Shown: positions 1 to 10,678 of the stretch, piece after piece | Numbering within the stretch: the stretch's first letter is position 1 | How the letters are laid out: each line of letters opens with the position of its first letter | Assembly: GCA_964017065.1 (NCBI GenBank) | Contig: OZ024786.1 | Span: 4,007,781 to 4,071,780, forward strand | Reading direction: 5' to 3' | DNA: 64,000 nucleotides | DNA from: Haliclona indistincta | Taxonomy: Eukaryota > Porifera > Demospongiae > Haplosclerida > Chalinidae | The notes under the pieces: model-generated | Told to the model about the DNA's origin: nothing | The model's input: only the letters and a program-made list of their open reading frames with translations | Database searches by the model: none | Translations under genes and position numbers: made by a program

Positions 1-852
1 ATTCAGTTACTTGATAAGCATGTCAAAGCAACTATTTTAAATAATATGGTACCTGTCTACTTACTTGTAATTAGCATAGCACACTATTACCAGGCCATGG
101 TCGATTTGCAATCCAGCATCTCGCAGTTGTCTTCTCTCTTTCTTTCACCTTCTATGTCTTATCAGCTGTATGTACAGGTCTTAGTAGCAAAATAACTTGT
201 TGATGGTCTACCAACATTCTCATTCTACAGCAAAATAAATCTTAATAAACACAAAATAAAGAAAGTATGTAAGTTAAATACCCAATCCCTTCATGCTAAG
301 TTCATTCTCATCACAAAAGTTTTGGTACCAAAGAGTCAGCTTGGGTGCGTAGGTCAGCATATCAACCCTAAATGTGTCACGACACTACATAAGACATAAA
401 CTTTAAACTAAGAAATAATTATTAAGTATGATTGTGTAATTGTATACGTTCTCTTTACTGGACATGTGTATTTAACATGTGATTCAGTAATACTAGCTGA
501 CATAACAGCTAATTATAAAATAAATCGAGAAAATTGACTTATCATTGGCAGTGCTTACAGTAGAGGCATATACTCTACGGGTTTCGGATCCCCATTCTTT
601 CCACGCCGTGGTACGAGCACTGCAGTAGGAGTTGCTAATTGGTACATCACCATCGAGTTGTGTAACAATATCTTGGCTTCTAGCCTCGGCCCCACGCTCT
701 CCACAGAGAGCCTGGTACAAGTTGCACGCGCATGCGCTAATAATCTCTTGATTTTAACCGAATCGCTATAATTAGTATATTTATAGTACACTTTAGGATA
801 TTTTCCGTATACGTTAACTTCTCGTCAACCTTAGTAATCTTAAACAGTCGAA
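1..852. other. no gene recognised
   Basis: AT-rich leader region. Short open frames exist near 493-791 on the minus strand, but they overlap in two frames, lack motifs and look like chance. I see no repeat, tRNA or promoter I can defend here. Confidence 0.5.
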
Positions 853-944
853 ATGGATAGTCAGGAGAAGTTTACCAGAGCGATTTCGTATGGCCTTGAA
901 CGTGTTGGTAAAGCTGATATTCGAATGAAGGATCATCAGAGTAA

Positions 945-1344
945 AGGCCTGTCCGCACTGACGCGCGAATCCGGGTTCAACCCAGGTTGAACTCGGATAG
1001 ATCGCGTCCGCACTCGATCTGCAGAGATCCGGTTTTGGCGAATCCGGGTTGAACCCGGGTTAAGCCAACCCACATACGTATGTGGGTTAAACTGGGTTGA
1101 AACCGGGTTCGCCTTGGCACCGCCACGTGTACGCGCACTAGAGACGTTCCCTGAGCGCTCAAGCAGACTTACTTTGTCAAGAAGCTCTCGTGCTAGTGCT
1201 ATAAACGCTACCATGGACTGCTGCATGGACCTGACTCGCATCGATCCGGGTCGAGTGCGGACGCGCGCTAACCGAGTTCAACCCGGGTAAGTCGGGTTTG
1301 AGTTCAACCCGGATTCGACCCGGGTTGTCAGTGCGAACACGGCT
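945..1344. mobile_element. 400-bp MITE with TAA target duplications (PIF/Harbinger-like)
   Basis: The element starts AGGCCTGTCCGCACTGAC and ends with the imperfect reverse complement (GTCAGTGCGAACACGGCT). It is flanked by TAA at 942-944 and TAA at 1345-1347. The inverted similarity extends inward for over 80 bp (repeated GGGTTCAACCC/GGGTTGAAC blocks), with a perfect 22-bp palindrome at the centre. It has no transposase frame. A 3-bp TWA duplication and GGCCTGT-like termini are typical of PIF/Harbinger elements. The family assignment is inference. Confidence 0.8.
1067..1088. repeat. perfect 22-bp palindrome at MITE centre
   Basis: AACCCACATACGTATGTGGGTT reads identically on both strands. It sits about 122 bp into the 400-bp element and forms the inner part of its fold-back structure. 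Confidence 0.85.
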
Positions 1345-1515
1345 TAAGGCTGTTCGGTATGTGTATGACAAGCATGACGTTTTCATTTGGCTCCCTACTG
1401 GCTATGGCAAATCATTGTGCTACGAGATTCTACCCTACGTTTTTGACAGTAAACTAGGTACAGACAGCAGTGTAGTCCTCGTGTTATCTCCGTTAGTGTC
1501 CTTGATGATATGGGC

Positions 1516-1854
1516 AGAGTCAACCAAGCAGACCAAAAATGCTCCCTTTTATGGGTTTACTCACCGCACCATCAAATGGTGGTGGCGTGCATTCTTCCAT
1601 CTCTTCGACCCGTTGATAATGAATGCCTATATCTTGCAGCAGGAACGAGTTCACACTAACAATCTCGGGTCGAACTTGCTTGCCAGCTTCTGTCAAGTGC
1701 AGTGATACCGTCACCAGCATCCTCCGGCACACTTTCACCAACTAAAGAGAGGCAATTCATAAAAAAGGGAGAAAAAAGAGTCACTACAACCTATCGTTGC
1801 AAGCAATGCAAAGTGCCTCTATGTGTAGTTCTGTGTTTCGAACTATATGGCCGA
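1516..1854 (+). pseudogene. piggyBac-like transposase C-terminal fragment
   Basis: Two pieces match the end of PGBD-type transposases (DDE_Tnp_1_7 plus zinc ribbon). At 1530-1705 there is HRTIKWWWRAFFHLFDPLIM followed by NAYIL, like the conserved 'H RT KWW .. F HLLDLA .VNAYILY' block just before the C terminus. At 1741-1854, in another frame, YRCKQCKVPLC..CFELY matches the terminal CxxC..LC..CF.YH zinc ribbon. A stop at 1703-1705 and the frame change show it is dead. It is fused in frame to the upstream RecQ-like fragment, so one predicted ORF (1298-1705) is a chimera of helicase and transposase. Confidence 0.65.
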
Positions 1855-2842
1855 TTCTGATATATCAGAACACTTTTATTGCCATACGTGTTTCACTCCT
1901 TTAAATGATGATCAGCATGAGGAAAAAATATGTGTCCCAATGTGGAAAGCGGATTTGCATTCAAGTCAGTACTCCGCCACAGCTTTGTAACCTTACCACT
2001 TTCAAACAGATTCAACTCCTAATGAAAAGTATGCACAAAGTAATAAATATGATTATATAGTCTTGGAACAGACAGACTGTCTCTCTAGCAAGGCAACTGA
2101 CAATGACGTATCATCGTAGTATTGTTGGGGTCAACAAGCAATCTAACAACAATTAAAACTGTTATCCAGCACCCCAATAGCTTGAATATTGACAGTGTTG
2201 GTCCTCATCAAGATAGCAACGAAACAAATGAATCAAAATTCGTGATACTTTGAATGCAACGACCAACTATTAAATTCACCACTGTCATAAATAAAATATG
2301 TTTAACACAAGCATAAAAATTATATCCAACCCTAAAATAGAAAGAAATCCCATTTTGACCCTGCGTATACGTATAGTATATCTTACAGAACCGAAGACTT
2401 GCAACACAGCAGCTGGTTGTTGTATAGTGGAAAAAGAGCACAATGGGGTCGGGGTACTTCGAGACAGCCATGGCCATGGTCTGGTACAGTGACACTGTGT
2501 AGACTTAGCTCTGCAGAGAGCACGTGGTCAGCCACGCCTATATTACGGGAGGGGCTGAAATTTACATCATGTACATGTTTAGCTTATTGAAAAAAAACAG
2601 CCAAGCAAGAAATAATTGGTCGATTGTGGAAGAGAGAGCACACTAAACAATGAAACACCACCAGTAACTTCGGAGTGAAAGAGAGTATGCTCTCGGTGTA
2701 TAATACCTGAGGTTTGCTTTCTCTATAATAACCATGTTTTTTACTACTAAAAGAAAAAGTCAACAAAATAAGGACAGACCTAGTGAGAGCAGTGCAGTTA
2801 GCTCCACGCAAATTGATTCACTCACCAAGTACAAGCTACCAC
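1855..2842. other. no gene recognised
   Basis: Short overlapping frames occur on both strands at 2208-2590 without motifs. At 2731-2826 an ATG opens a basic, serine-rich stretch just upstream of the RING fragment. It could be an upstream exon, but I cannot show it. Confidence 0.35.
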
Positions 2843-3010
2843 TATGTTGATGATCAGCTTAGCCACATCATTTGCTCAATATGTTGCTTTATCGTCATTC
2901 AACCAGTAGAGTTAGGCTGCGAAAGCCTGGTCTGTGCAACTTGCTCTCTACAATGCTTAATGTCAGTGGAGACACATCTTCCCAGTCTGCAATTAGCACC
3001 AGCTCGATAA
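2843..3010 (+). pseudogene. RING-type zinc-finger fragment
   Basis: RING fingers bind two zinc ions and usually recruit E2 ubiquitin-conjugating enzymes. The frame contains ICSICCFIVIQPVELGC followed by LVCATCSLQCL: a CxxC, a PVEL-G-C turn, then CxxC..C. That is the first half of a C3HC4 RING in which the usual His in the 'C-H-xx-C' position is replaced (GCESLVC instead of GCxHxxC), so zinc binding is doubtful. The second half should give CPxC, but the frame runs LPSLQLAP and stops. Another frame at about 3007-3100 gives LEILSSLKFCCKICNQYC, resembling the segment that follows RING in the same sponge/cnidarian repeat families. The fragment looks frameshifted and degenerate. Confidence 0.45.
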
Positions 3011-5143
3011 GGCCACCATCAGAGGACCACAAACTGCCGTCCTCGAGATCTTATCCAGTCTGAAATTTTGCTGCAAAATCTGCAATCAATACTGTAATTG
3101 ATCCCATCATTTACAATATACAATCAAAGCACCTTGGTAGGTTTTTCCACATCCAAATAAGCAGCACAAAACAATTTAAATCAGATTTACACCTCAGTGT
3201 CGGTGATAAAAGTGTATATCGCGGTGCACATTGCTGTTTGACTACTCTGAATGAAATCTTTGTCGTATTATAATTAAGACTATGCATAGTCAATGGACTA
3301 CATTTTAGCAAACAGCTAGCTCAAGTGAGCCATTATCTCATCACATTCCATATACTCCTCAGTTGTTAGAAACAATTTCAGCCTTTAAGAAAAGTCAGGA
3401 AATCAATGATGAAAAGGCTAGAGAAATAGAATAAAACACTCGTCAACAACGATTGTCTCATTTACGAATTAGATGCAAATGATCAATCTGCAGGTCACAA
3501 TGGTGAGCAAACTAAATTAATTTTGACTTAGTAAGTACAAAACTCCCTATCGCTATGGTCAAATAATTATTGGCGAAGATAAGAATTGTACATCACTACG
3601 ATGGTGCCGTTGCAGTCAAAGCAGATGCTGTGAAAGCCAGCAAAATAGTGAAGCTGAGGCAAAAAGGAAAGCAAACAAGCTCTAGAGGGCAGCACAAGAA
3701 AAAGCTTAAGTAGCACTTTTATTGTGCTTGACAATGCTTTGCACCAACAGATACTGCTCAATACCACGTCATGTATCAGTAACGTACTTGGTAGAAAGCT
3801 AGGGAGGCACTTCAATTTTAATCAAGTCCTACTAAGGCAAGTCCAAGTCCTAATGTTAATAACCTATCAGCCGAGCATTATCACGATTAATATCTGCATC
3901 GTTTATAGGATGTATCATCATAACCATACATGTATTATGCTTCAAACAACTCCTTGACACTATATAAAAAAGTTGCCACCTTGCTGGAGAATTGATAAGG
4001 AATTTTCACCAGAAGCAGCTGAAATTACTGATGTGTTTACAAACATGTCTAACATGTCTAAGTGCTGTAGACATGTTTGTCTGGAGACACACTTCAGATA
4101 TTCATACAGAGCAAGGTGAAAACAAAGCGTGAACACCCTTGCAGTGCTTTCTTTATGATCAGAAGTACCAGATTCTCACCGTTGTTCCAGCTCTGCTTCC
4201 GCACTATCAAGTAAACAATCAAAAGCCACGTTTTCAATCACATTGGAATCATAAAATTCTCCTGGATCTGTTACCATGTTTCCAAAAATGGTGTTTTCTG
4301 TTGTCCATGGTTTTTGTTCAGCTGAACAAGATTAAATGATAAGTTTGTTTCTTCGCCCTGCCACAACTGGAAGAATGCTGTTGGTTCCTGTGGCAAACTG
4401 AATCGTTACGTTGAGTCATAATCACACAAAGAGTCATCTGAGAAAGCTGAAAGGGTTAATCGCTGTAAGAGTATTACAGGCAAGTCCAGGCATGTACGAG
4501 AGAAAGAGAAAGGAAAAAAGAGGAAGGTAAAAAGAATTTACGTGTAAATTTGTGAGTACGTGAGTGTATGCTATAGTATGATAAAGAAGGGCAATTGATC
4601 TCGGAAGAACAGGACCTGCATACATCGAGTTAAAGAACACAGTATGAAGAAGATGAGATGGTGTAGAAATGATATTTATTATATTTCTATGTGATTGTGC
4701 ATGCAGCATGCGCTAGAGTCAGACAAATACAAGAGTTCTCTCTGCAATTGTATTCAGTTTCTTGAATTCAGTTAGTGATTTTATTCAGTATAATTATGTG
4801 GCTGGGGCAAAAGTACCAAGAGGTAGAATAATAATATGTCTATGCTGATCGACTAAACACAGAATTAAAGTAAAATCTCATCTGCATAGTCTGTCAAGGA
4901 ATGCTAAAAAAAAATCTTAAGATTCAAACGAGTTTATAAAAATTAGCGGAGACCTCATTCGTCAATCAATCATTTTTTAGGAGTATCATGCCTTTTTGAG
5001 AGACTTATGGAAGATGAAAGTGTTTAATATGTTTGAGTAATGAGTACAGGCTTTGAAGTTTGTGCAGCTTTTAGCTCTCTTCCTGCAACAGGCGCACGAG
5101 ACATCACGTTAGCATTTGTACATTATTTTTACTAATAGGCTGA
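3011..5143. other. gene-poor spacer with one hairpin
   Basis: No protein family recognised on either strand. All open frames are under 95 codons, AT-rich and without motifs. The only defined structure is the inverted repeat at 4039-4080. Confidence 0.4.
4039..4080. repeat. perfect 13-bp inverted repeat (hairpin)
   Basis: ACAAACATGTCTA at 4039-4051 is the exact reverse complement of TAGACATGTTTGT at 4068-4080, with a 16-nt loop holding a further ACATGTCTA copy. It may be a short fold-back element or a regulatory palindrome; no flanking target duplication is visible. Confidence 0.7.
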
Positions 5144-5243
5144 ATATGTCGAAGTTGGCTGGAAAGAGGTTTGATAGGGCTGTGCATGTGACTATTACTA
5201 TTACTGTCCCTGGTGTGCCACGCCACAACCACCTCCGTGTCGT

Positions 5244-5563
5244 AAGGAGCATGCCCCAGTGCCGCTACACCACCTCCTCAACGGGAACATGCCCCAGTGC
5301 CGCCACCACCACCTCAGGCTCCTCACCGGGAGCATGCCCTGCCGCCACCGCCTCGTCATCATGGTCCCACATATAGAGAAATCAATGATTTGCTGGACAC
5401 CGCTCACAAAACAACAAGTGTGGACAAGACAGTGACTGAAACCCTAGCTGAGTTATTCACTTCAAAGCACCTACACGTCCACAATGTACACAAAAAACAT
5501 GGGAAGCTATTTCCTAAATGTAAGCACAAGACTCTCCGGGCGAAAGACAGGAAGAAAAAGTGA
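5244..5563 (+). CDS. hypothetical proline-rich / basic-tail protein exon
   Basis: Not recognised. The frame is open from about 5244 to TGA at 5561-5563. The first half is proline- and histidine-rich with an imperfect repeated unit (REHA followed by runs of P). The second half is charged and ends in a lysine/arginine-rich tail (LRAKDRKKK). A GC-rich patch in AT-rich surroundings supports coding. There is no convincing ATG in frame, so if real it is a spliced exon. Part of it (5449-5490, encoding ELFTSKHLHV) is repeated in diverged form at 6773-6814 (ELFTSKYPHV), so the exon belongs to a duplicated unit. Confidence 0.3.
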
Positions 5564-5587
5564 TTTAAACGCCGTAAGTGGATTGGC

Positions 5588-5926
5588 ATGTGCGAAGCAG
5601 TAACCTATTTTACAGTGCATGTTTGTTTAGATACCAAAGCAAGTGAAAAAGTCAGTGCTCGCATAACCAACAAGAGTTTTTGCCAAGACGTGAATAAAAT
5701 GTCTCCGAAAAATGAAAATGATATTAAGACATGTAAAGCAGAGGTAAATAATAAATATTTGCTGATGTTTGTTCATTCTATAGCAACACAGAAGCCTGTC
5801 TTGAGTAAGAAAAAGACAGCATATGAATATGCTGTCACCAAGAGTGACCTCTGTCGTGAGCAGGAGGCATTTGAAGCTGGAGAAGGCGTAAGCTCAAACA
5901 TTAACACTTACATAAAATGTATTTGA
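5588..5926 (+). CDS. hypothetical lysine-rich exon upstream of a BEN-like segment
   Basis: An open frame of about 112 codons begins MCEAVTYF and is rich in K, N and S in the middle, with no recognised domain. It lies 8 bp before the BEN-like exon in the same orientation and may be the linker region of that gene. It could equally be non-coding AT-rich sequence left open by chance. Confidence 0.25.
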   Translation: MCEAVTYFTVHVCLDTKASEKVSARITNKSFCQDVNKMSPKNENDIKTCKAEVNNKYLLMFVHSIATQKPVLSKKKTAYEYAVTKSDLCREQEAFEAGEGVSSNINTYIKCI

Positions 5927-5933
5927 GAAAAAA

Positions 5934-6258
5934 GAAGTTGTCTCTGGCTTCGGAGTTTATGTCAAGTTTGTTGAGCTGGAGCAAGCTGAGCAGATCAGCA
6001 AGAACTCCCCCAGTGGCCTGATGCGAGGCCTTATCTCCATCTGGTATCAATTCCACTATTCGGACAGCAATCTTCAGTAAGTTTACAAACTAAAATATTA
6101 TCAAAAATCATGCACAAGTAATAATCAATGCTTTTATTAATTCTCACTACACAGAGTACTGTGAACTGAAGTTCCCATCAACTCATATTGATAAACTGAA
6201 GCGGGACCTTACATCTAGGTGTGGTAAAGAAAGGCGCAAGCAGACAACACTACAGTAG
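5934..6258 (+). pseudogene. BEN-domain-like two-exon fragment
   Basis: BEN domains bind DNA and occur in chromatin proteins and some transposon-derived genes. The exon at 5934-6076 encodes GVYVKF, then SGLMRGLISIWYQFHYSDSNL, matching the helical 'ARxLLxxxF' start of BEN. It ends at a consensus donor (CA/GTAAGT at 6077). After a 78-bp AT-rich gap with acceptor CTACACAG, 6155-6258 encodes FPSTHIDKLKRDLTSRCG then KERRK and a stop, matching the C-terminal 'I..IN.KCR..RR' of BEN. The phases of the two exons do not join (off by one base), so the copy is probably broken or I have misplaced a splice site. Confidence 0.4.
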
Positions 6259-6365
6259 TAAACTCCCGGTCCGCGGTCATGCATCACCCCACAATATCAT
6301 TTTACTCTATATTGCATATAGTCTACACTTGTACTGTACAATGTATGATAATTGTTGTAATAAAA

Positions 6366-6391
6366 TTAATAATAATAATAATAATAATAAT
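6366..6391. repeat. (TAA)n microsatellite
   Basis: About eight TAA units in a row, at the edge of the ATGCAT cluster. Confidence 0.9.
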
Positions 6392-6407
6392 CTTGAACTA
6401 AAACATG

Positions 6408-6752
6408 CATCCACATGAAGGTATAAACATGCATGTAGCATTATTGTTACATGCATGTAGATGAATTTGAATTTTACATTACATGCATGTTACATTCATG
6501 TAACATAAAGGTAATACATGCATGTAACAGTAGTGTTGTGCATGTTATAAACATGCATGTTTCATACCTAAACATGCAAAAAGCTAGCATGCATGCCACA
6601 GTAATGTAACATGCATGCAAACCGTCCCAAATCCCTGCATGTTACATGAAACATGCATTTAACATGCATGTACTTTGATATTCTAACATGCATATGCCAT
6701 GATTTTGATAGCTGCATGTTATCTCAAGCTGTGTGCATGCAACATGCATGTT
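6408..6752. repeat. cluster of ACATGCATGT palindromes
   Basis: Twelve ATGCAT hexamers lie in about 345 bp; seven of them sit in the perfect 10-bp palindrome ACATGCATGT. Spacing is irregular (10-60 bp), so this is not a simple tandem array. AT-rich linkers separate the sites. Confidence 0.85.
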
Positions 6753-8605
6753 ACATGCGCTACATTTTGAATAGGAGAGTTATTCACTTCAAAGTACCCA
6801 CACGTTCAGATCCACCGGCCAACTCATTTCACAACTGTGGAGATAATAGTGTTCCAACAAAACCATCGTCAATCGGAAGTGCAAAACTGTCTGGATCGCC
6901 TCTAGTTCACTATCGATCTAGATCATGGATTCCTAAGAACAGGTGTCAAAATGGTATGCAACGCAGAAACATGCACGGTGTTTACCATAATAATTTGCCA
7001 ACCATGAGTAAGGCAGAACATTGCTCATGACAACGACCCACATCATCTATATTTTATATATAATTATTTGCGCTGCATGTGGTACGACTTTAGCTGTGGT
7101 GGGATGCTGTGATAGCATTAATTATGGGTTTTGGTCTTGTCTTTGTAGGAAGTTTTATCACTAATTTGGAATTTTTAGCTCACCTTCCTAAGTGTAAATG
7201 CCCTTTTGCTTTCCTGAGCCACTAAATTTCAAAGTTGTCTAGTGTATAGCTGACATAACATTTCGTTTCATTTTGGCTGTACAAGTACATTGATTGTTAG
7301 CACGGGATCTACATGTACCCATAGATTATTGTAGCACTTTTTTGTTTCGGTATGTGTGTAATACACGATTTTTTCCACAAACCACAATTTTTGCTGTCAA
7401 TTTGCGAAATAATACAGCCCACACCATGAAGTAGTTGTACATAAGATACATGCTTCAGGTGATTCTTCTTTTTCAGGTCATCCCATAGCTTCTGAACGTC
7501 CAAACTGATAAAACATACAGTAAAGCTAAAGTTGATAGAGATATATCTACTATGGTCATTTTTTATTCTAACTTATTCCACATATCCTTGTTGATAGTGC
7601 TCTCTTCAGGAACTACATCAACTACACGGATGCTGACATAACATCAGTCCAAGTGGCAGTTCGGTATGTTATCCTTACTGCCTACTTTTATTTCCTGTGC
7701 TCCAGTATACGACATCTCATTGTCATCACATGCTGTAGCTACAGTGTTTTGATTCCCTCTTTCTGCTTCGAAGTCAGCTCAAAGTTGTACCAGCACTCAG
7801 CCAGGTACAAACCGCGATAACCAAATAATAAATTAATCTATTAATGAAGATCCAATTAGTGGTCAAGCAAGAATGGTAAAAACCAATTCTTAACCTTTAT
7901 AACCTTTACAAAATTAATAATGTGTACACACATTGAATTCAGTGACTCGTCAAATACTCATTGCTTATCAGACAGCAGCGATAAGCAAGAAGTTGAGGAT
8001 TAGGAACCCACAGAAGCATCAGCATCTCTCTCTGCCATGGGAACTGGTGAATTTGAAAGTAGTGAGGGGTAGGTAAGAAATAATTTAGAGTTATAATTAA
8101 CGATAGGGTGTGCATGTGGTATTTCATATCTGTGGAGACAAGTTGATCACACAACCATACATGAGAATTGGCAAAACCGTGTCCAACGAGATTTATTACT
8201 TGAGGACAGTTGTTCCTACCAAATTGCAAGATCCAAGTCAGATTGTTATTTCCCTTATGCCAACTCTGATGACGATGAGGCTATTCGAAGCAACAGGTGC
8301 ACATACATCAATGAAAACATGGAATTTAATTAATTTCGACAGAGTGGTGAATTGCCTTGTCGTAAATTGTTGCAAATTAAGGTTTAGTGCAAAAAGATAA
8401 ATACACCGTGGATTGGGAAAATATTTCTAATTTTTATTTTGCACCACAACGTCAGCAAAATTTAGCATGCAACATACAAGAATTGTCAGATGCTTCCAAC
8501 TTTTCAAGAGTTCCTGTGTCACGTTAGTCAGTATGTGCGTTACATGTAGCTGTATATTTCTATGAGGACATATTTAAAAGTATTGTCATGCGTGAGGGTA
8601 ATGTG
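6753..8605. other. no confirmed gene
   Basis: At 6773-6814 there is a diverged copy of 5449-5490. Around 8106-8300 the frame CACGISYLWRQVDH and following looks mildly coding but matches nothing I know and has no clean start. The rest is AT-rich with no motif. Confidence 0.3.
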
Positions 8606-8690
8606 ATTAACCCTTTTACCGCGACGCGCATATATTTATGCGCGATGAAATCCACCCGTATACGCGACGCGCATATAAATATGCGTGTCT
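8606..8690. repeat. two CpG-rich palindromic units beside TTAACCC
   Basis: A TTAACCCTTTTACC start is followed by GCGCATATATTTATGCGC (8626-8643) and a second unit CGCATATAAATATGCG (8670-8685), 41 bp apart with the shared core CGCGACGCGCATAT. TTAA next to CCC resembles a piggyBac-type element end, but no matching GGGTTAA end was found. Confidence 0.5.
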
Positions 8691-10255
8691 TCGTTACCTC
8701 GAAACAGCTACCGCTAGCGCCATCCAACTTACTTTGTTGCAGCCAATACTCCTTGGCAACGTTGAAACATAGTTGCTATACTATTCAAACTTGTTTGTTG
8801 TGGTTTCTAACACGTGTTAGTCTGTGTAAACGAACGCCCACCAAGCTGTGATAATTGATAGCTTCTTGCTGCAATAATAGTAGTGTCTACACAGCTTAGC
8901 TGTTGAGATGAGTGCTGTACATGCTTTCACAGACAGTTTGCTACTCATGAAGAAGAGGGTGGTGTGTGTTTGAATATTATTATCAATCACAGTAATCAAC
9001 ATAAAAGTAATGGAAAGCTTGTACAAGTATTTTGGTCTTGAGCAGACAGCAAAAACACGTCAAGGTATCAGCAGATAGCATAGTAGTTTCTCAGCACTGT
9101 AATAGATGAAGAGTCTAATAACAACACTGATAACATGAGCATATAACTGTACAACTGAAGTGTATGACACACTAACTACTGCCATGACTACCATCAAGCT
9201 ACAATGCACATACCATGACTACCATCAAACTAAAATACACACAACAATCACGACATTATTTAGCAAAGACGACATACATGCTTTACTGATTATAATGTAA
9301 GAGACACTAGCACCAAGCCCACACAAGCAACACAAACACTATACACAAGGTAAATACATTCTATTTTCACCTTTTTAAAGATTACAATCGTCCATAGCAA
9401 GCCTGAGCATCCTGACGAGACACACGTCGCTCACGTACGCTGTACAGAGAAAGCAGTGTTCTTAGCTGGCACAATAAGTATAAAAATGTACTCACCTGGT
9501 TGTCACAAATAACTCAATACCTTGCTAGTAGATAGCTCAGGGCAAACCAGATGTTAGACAACACTTACTAAGCTGTTGGAAGTGTAAAATAGTGATACAA
9601 AGTGTTCAGCAACAAAGCTGTGTTCTCCTTGAAATTATTTCTGTTCTAGTCGAGCCAGAAAATGAACTCCAACAAGGCTGTCGACAGCATTTGTGCTTAG
9701 TACACACACAAAAAGGCTCCCACAATGACCATGGTCAAGTTCTAAACATGCTAAGAGGCTGTAGTTGCCGTGTACACAGAGCAACACGAAGGAGAAGCGT
9801 GACAACTCACTCGTCCACCATCACTTGCTGGCGAGTAGCTTTGACGGGTCATACAAAGCTTAAAAGTTTACTAGCAAAGCCCTGGAGTATAGTAGTATGA
9901 TAGACAACACTCACTTTGCTGTAGCAAATGCGCAGAGGCGAGTAGAAGCGGCACAGACTGCTCTCCAAGTTACAGCAACATGATTGGAAAATGGCGGTCA
10001 GGTAGGTGGAGTAGACACGCCCGGTACAAGTTTAAAGCCGTTGACGATGTCGTTATCACGCTCACAGAGTCTTCTACAATGGCCAAGGTCCAGTTTTGAA
10101 CAACACAGAAGGTTCCAGGTACAGCTCACGCTGCGTGGTGTAGGGAAGAAACGAAGAATAGTTGCTCGCGCATGTGTATGATGGTAGCAGATAGCTTTGA
10201 CGGTCCAACTGAAGCTTTGATGGACAAACAACAGTAGCCCAGGATATAGAACAGG
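8691..10255. other. no gene; diverged internal repeat
   Basis: Blocks at about 9718-9890 and 10075-10245 share similar words (for example ATGGCCAAGGTCCAG with ATGACCATGGTCAAG, and TAGCTTTGACGG), suggesting an old duplication offset by about 350 bp. The open frames at 9592-9900 and 9984-10181 have no domains. Confidence 0.35.
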
Positions 10256-10678
10256 TTGAGAAAACAATGTCGTACCTCTAGCTTCCGTGCTAAAGCGTCC
10301 AGAGCAGAGACAAAGCGCAGTACCGAGATAGCTGTCACAATTCAAAAGCAGCCATCGCGTGACGTGGGTGGAGCAACGTTTACAATTAATCGCGGTAAGA
10401 GGGTTAAGATCTCAGAATTGACAGTATGCTCCAATACTCAGAGAGGGTTTGACGAGGCGAGATCAAGGAAAAGAAATAAACCTGCTTATATCCAATTGAT
10501 CTCTGACTTAGAGGCTAAAGGTTTCAAAGTAAACTATTCAACCATTGAAATTGGCTCGTTGGGTCATTATGCATCCGGTGCCACCAATGCCATCTCAGGT
10601 CTCCTGCCTACACTTTCCATTTGGAAGAGGCCTAGGAAAACGATCAAGACTAGCATCTTACCACTTGTGAAATACTGA
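10256..10678 (+). pseudogene. retrotransposon reverse-transcriptase C-terminal tail (fragment)
   Basis: The frame ends KRNKPAYIQLISDLEAKGFKV followed by EIGSLGHY, resembling the region after the reverse transcriptase in repetitive sponge/cnidarian RT ORFs ('Y.DL..DL...GY.V...T.EVGSLGHY'). It stops at 10678 just after LPLVKY. No RT catalytic block lies upstream, so only the 3' end is present; the start at 10256 is arbitrary. The 3' end is partly duplicated in the direct repeat beginning at 10611. Confidence 0.4.

Larger units (their letters stand above)
853..1515 (+). pseudogene. RecQ-like DEAD/DEAH helicase fragment, split by a MITE
   Basis: RecQ-family helicases unwind DNA 3'-5' using ATP. 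An ATG at 853 opens a frame that is cut at 944 and resumes at 1348. The resumed part carries a Walker A motif (PTGYGKSLCYE, about 1392-1428) and a motif Ia-like SPLVSLM (about 1484-1510), in the order and spacing of RecQ motifs I and Ia. The frame across the insertion is continuous if the element and one 3-bp target duplication are ignored (codon AGT then AAG). Nothing matching motifs II-VI follows: near 1515 the frame passes directly into piggyBac-like sequence, so the gene is truncated. Many sponge RecQ-like copies are repetitive, so this may itself have been mobile. The RecQ call rests on two motifs. Confidence 0.65.

Noticed and set aside
2843..3060. RAG1-like RING finger (possible proto-RAG element)
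   Set aside because: The CxxC..PVEL.C pattern is shared by many RING proteins. No RAG1 core, RAG2 or RSS-like repeats (CACAGTG/ACAAAAACC) were found nearby.
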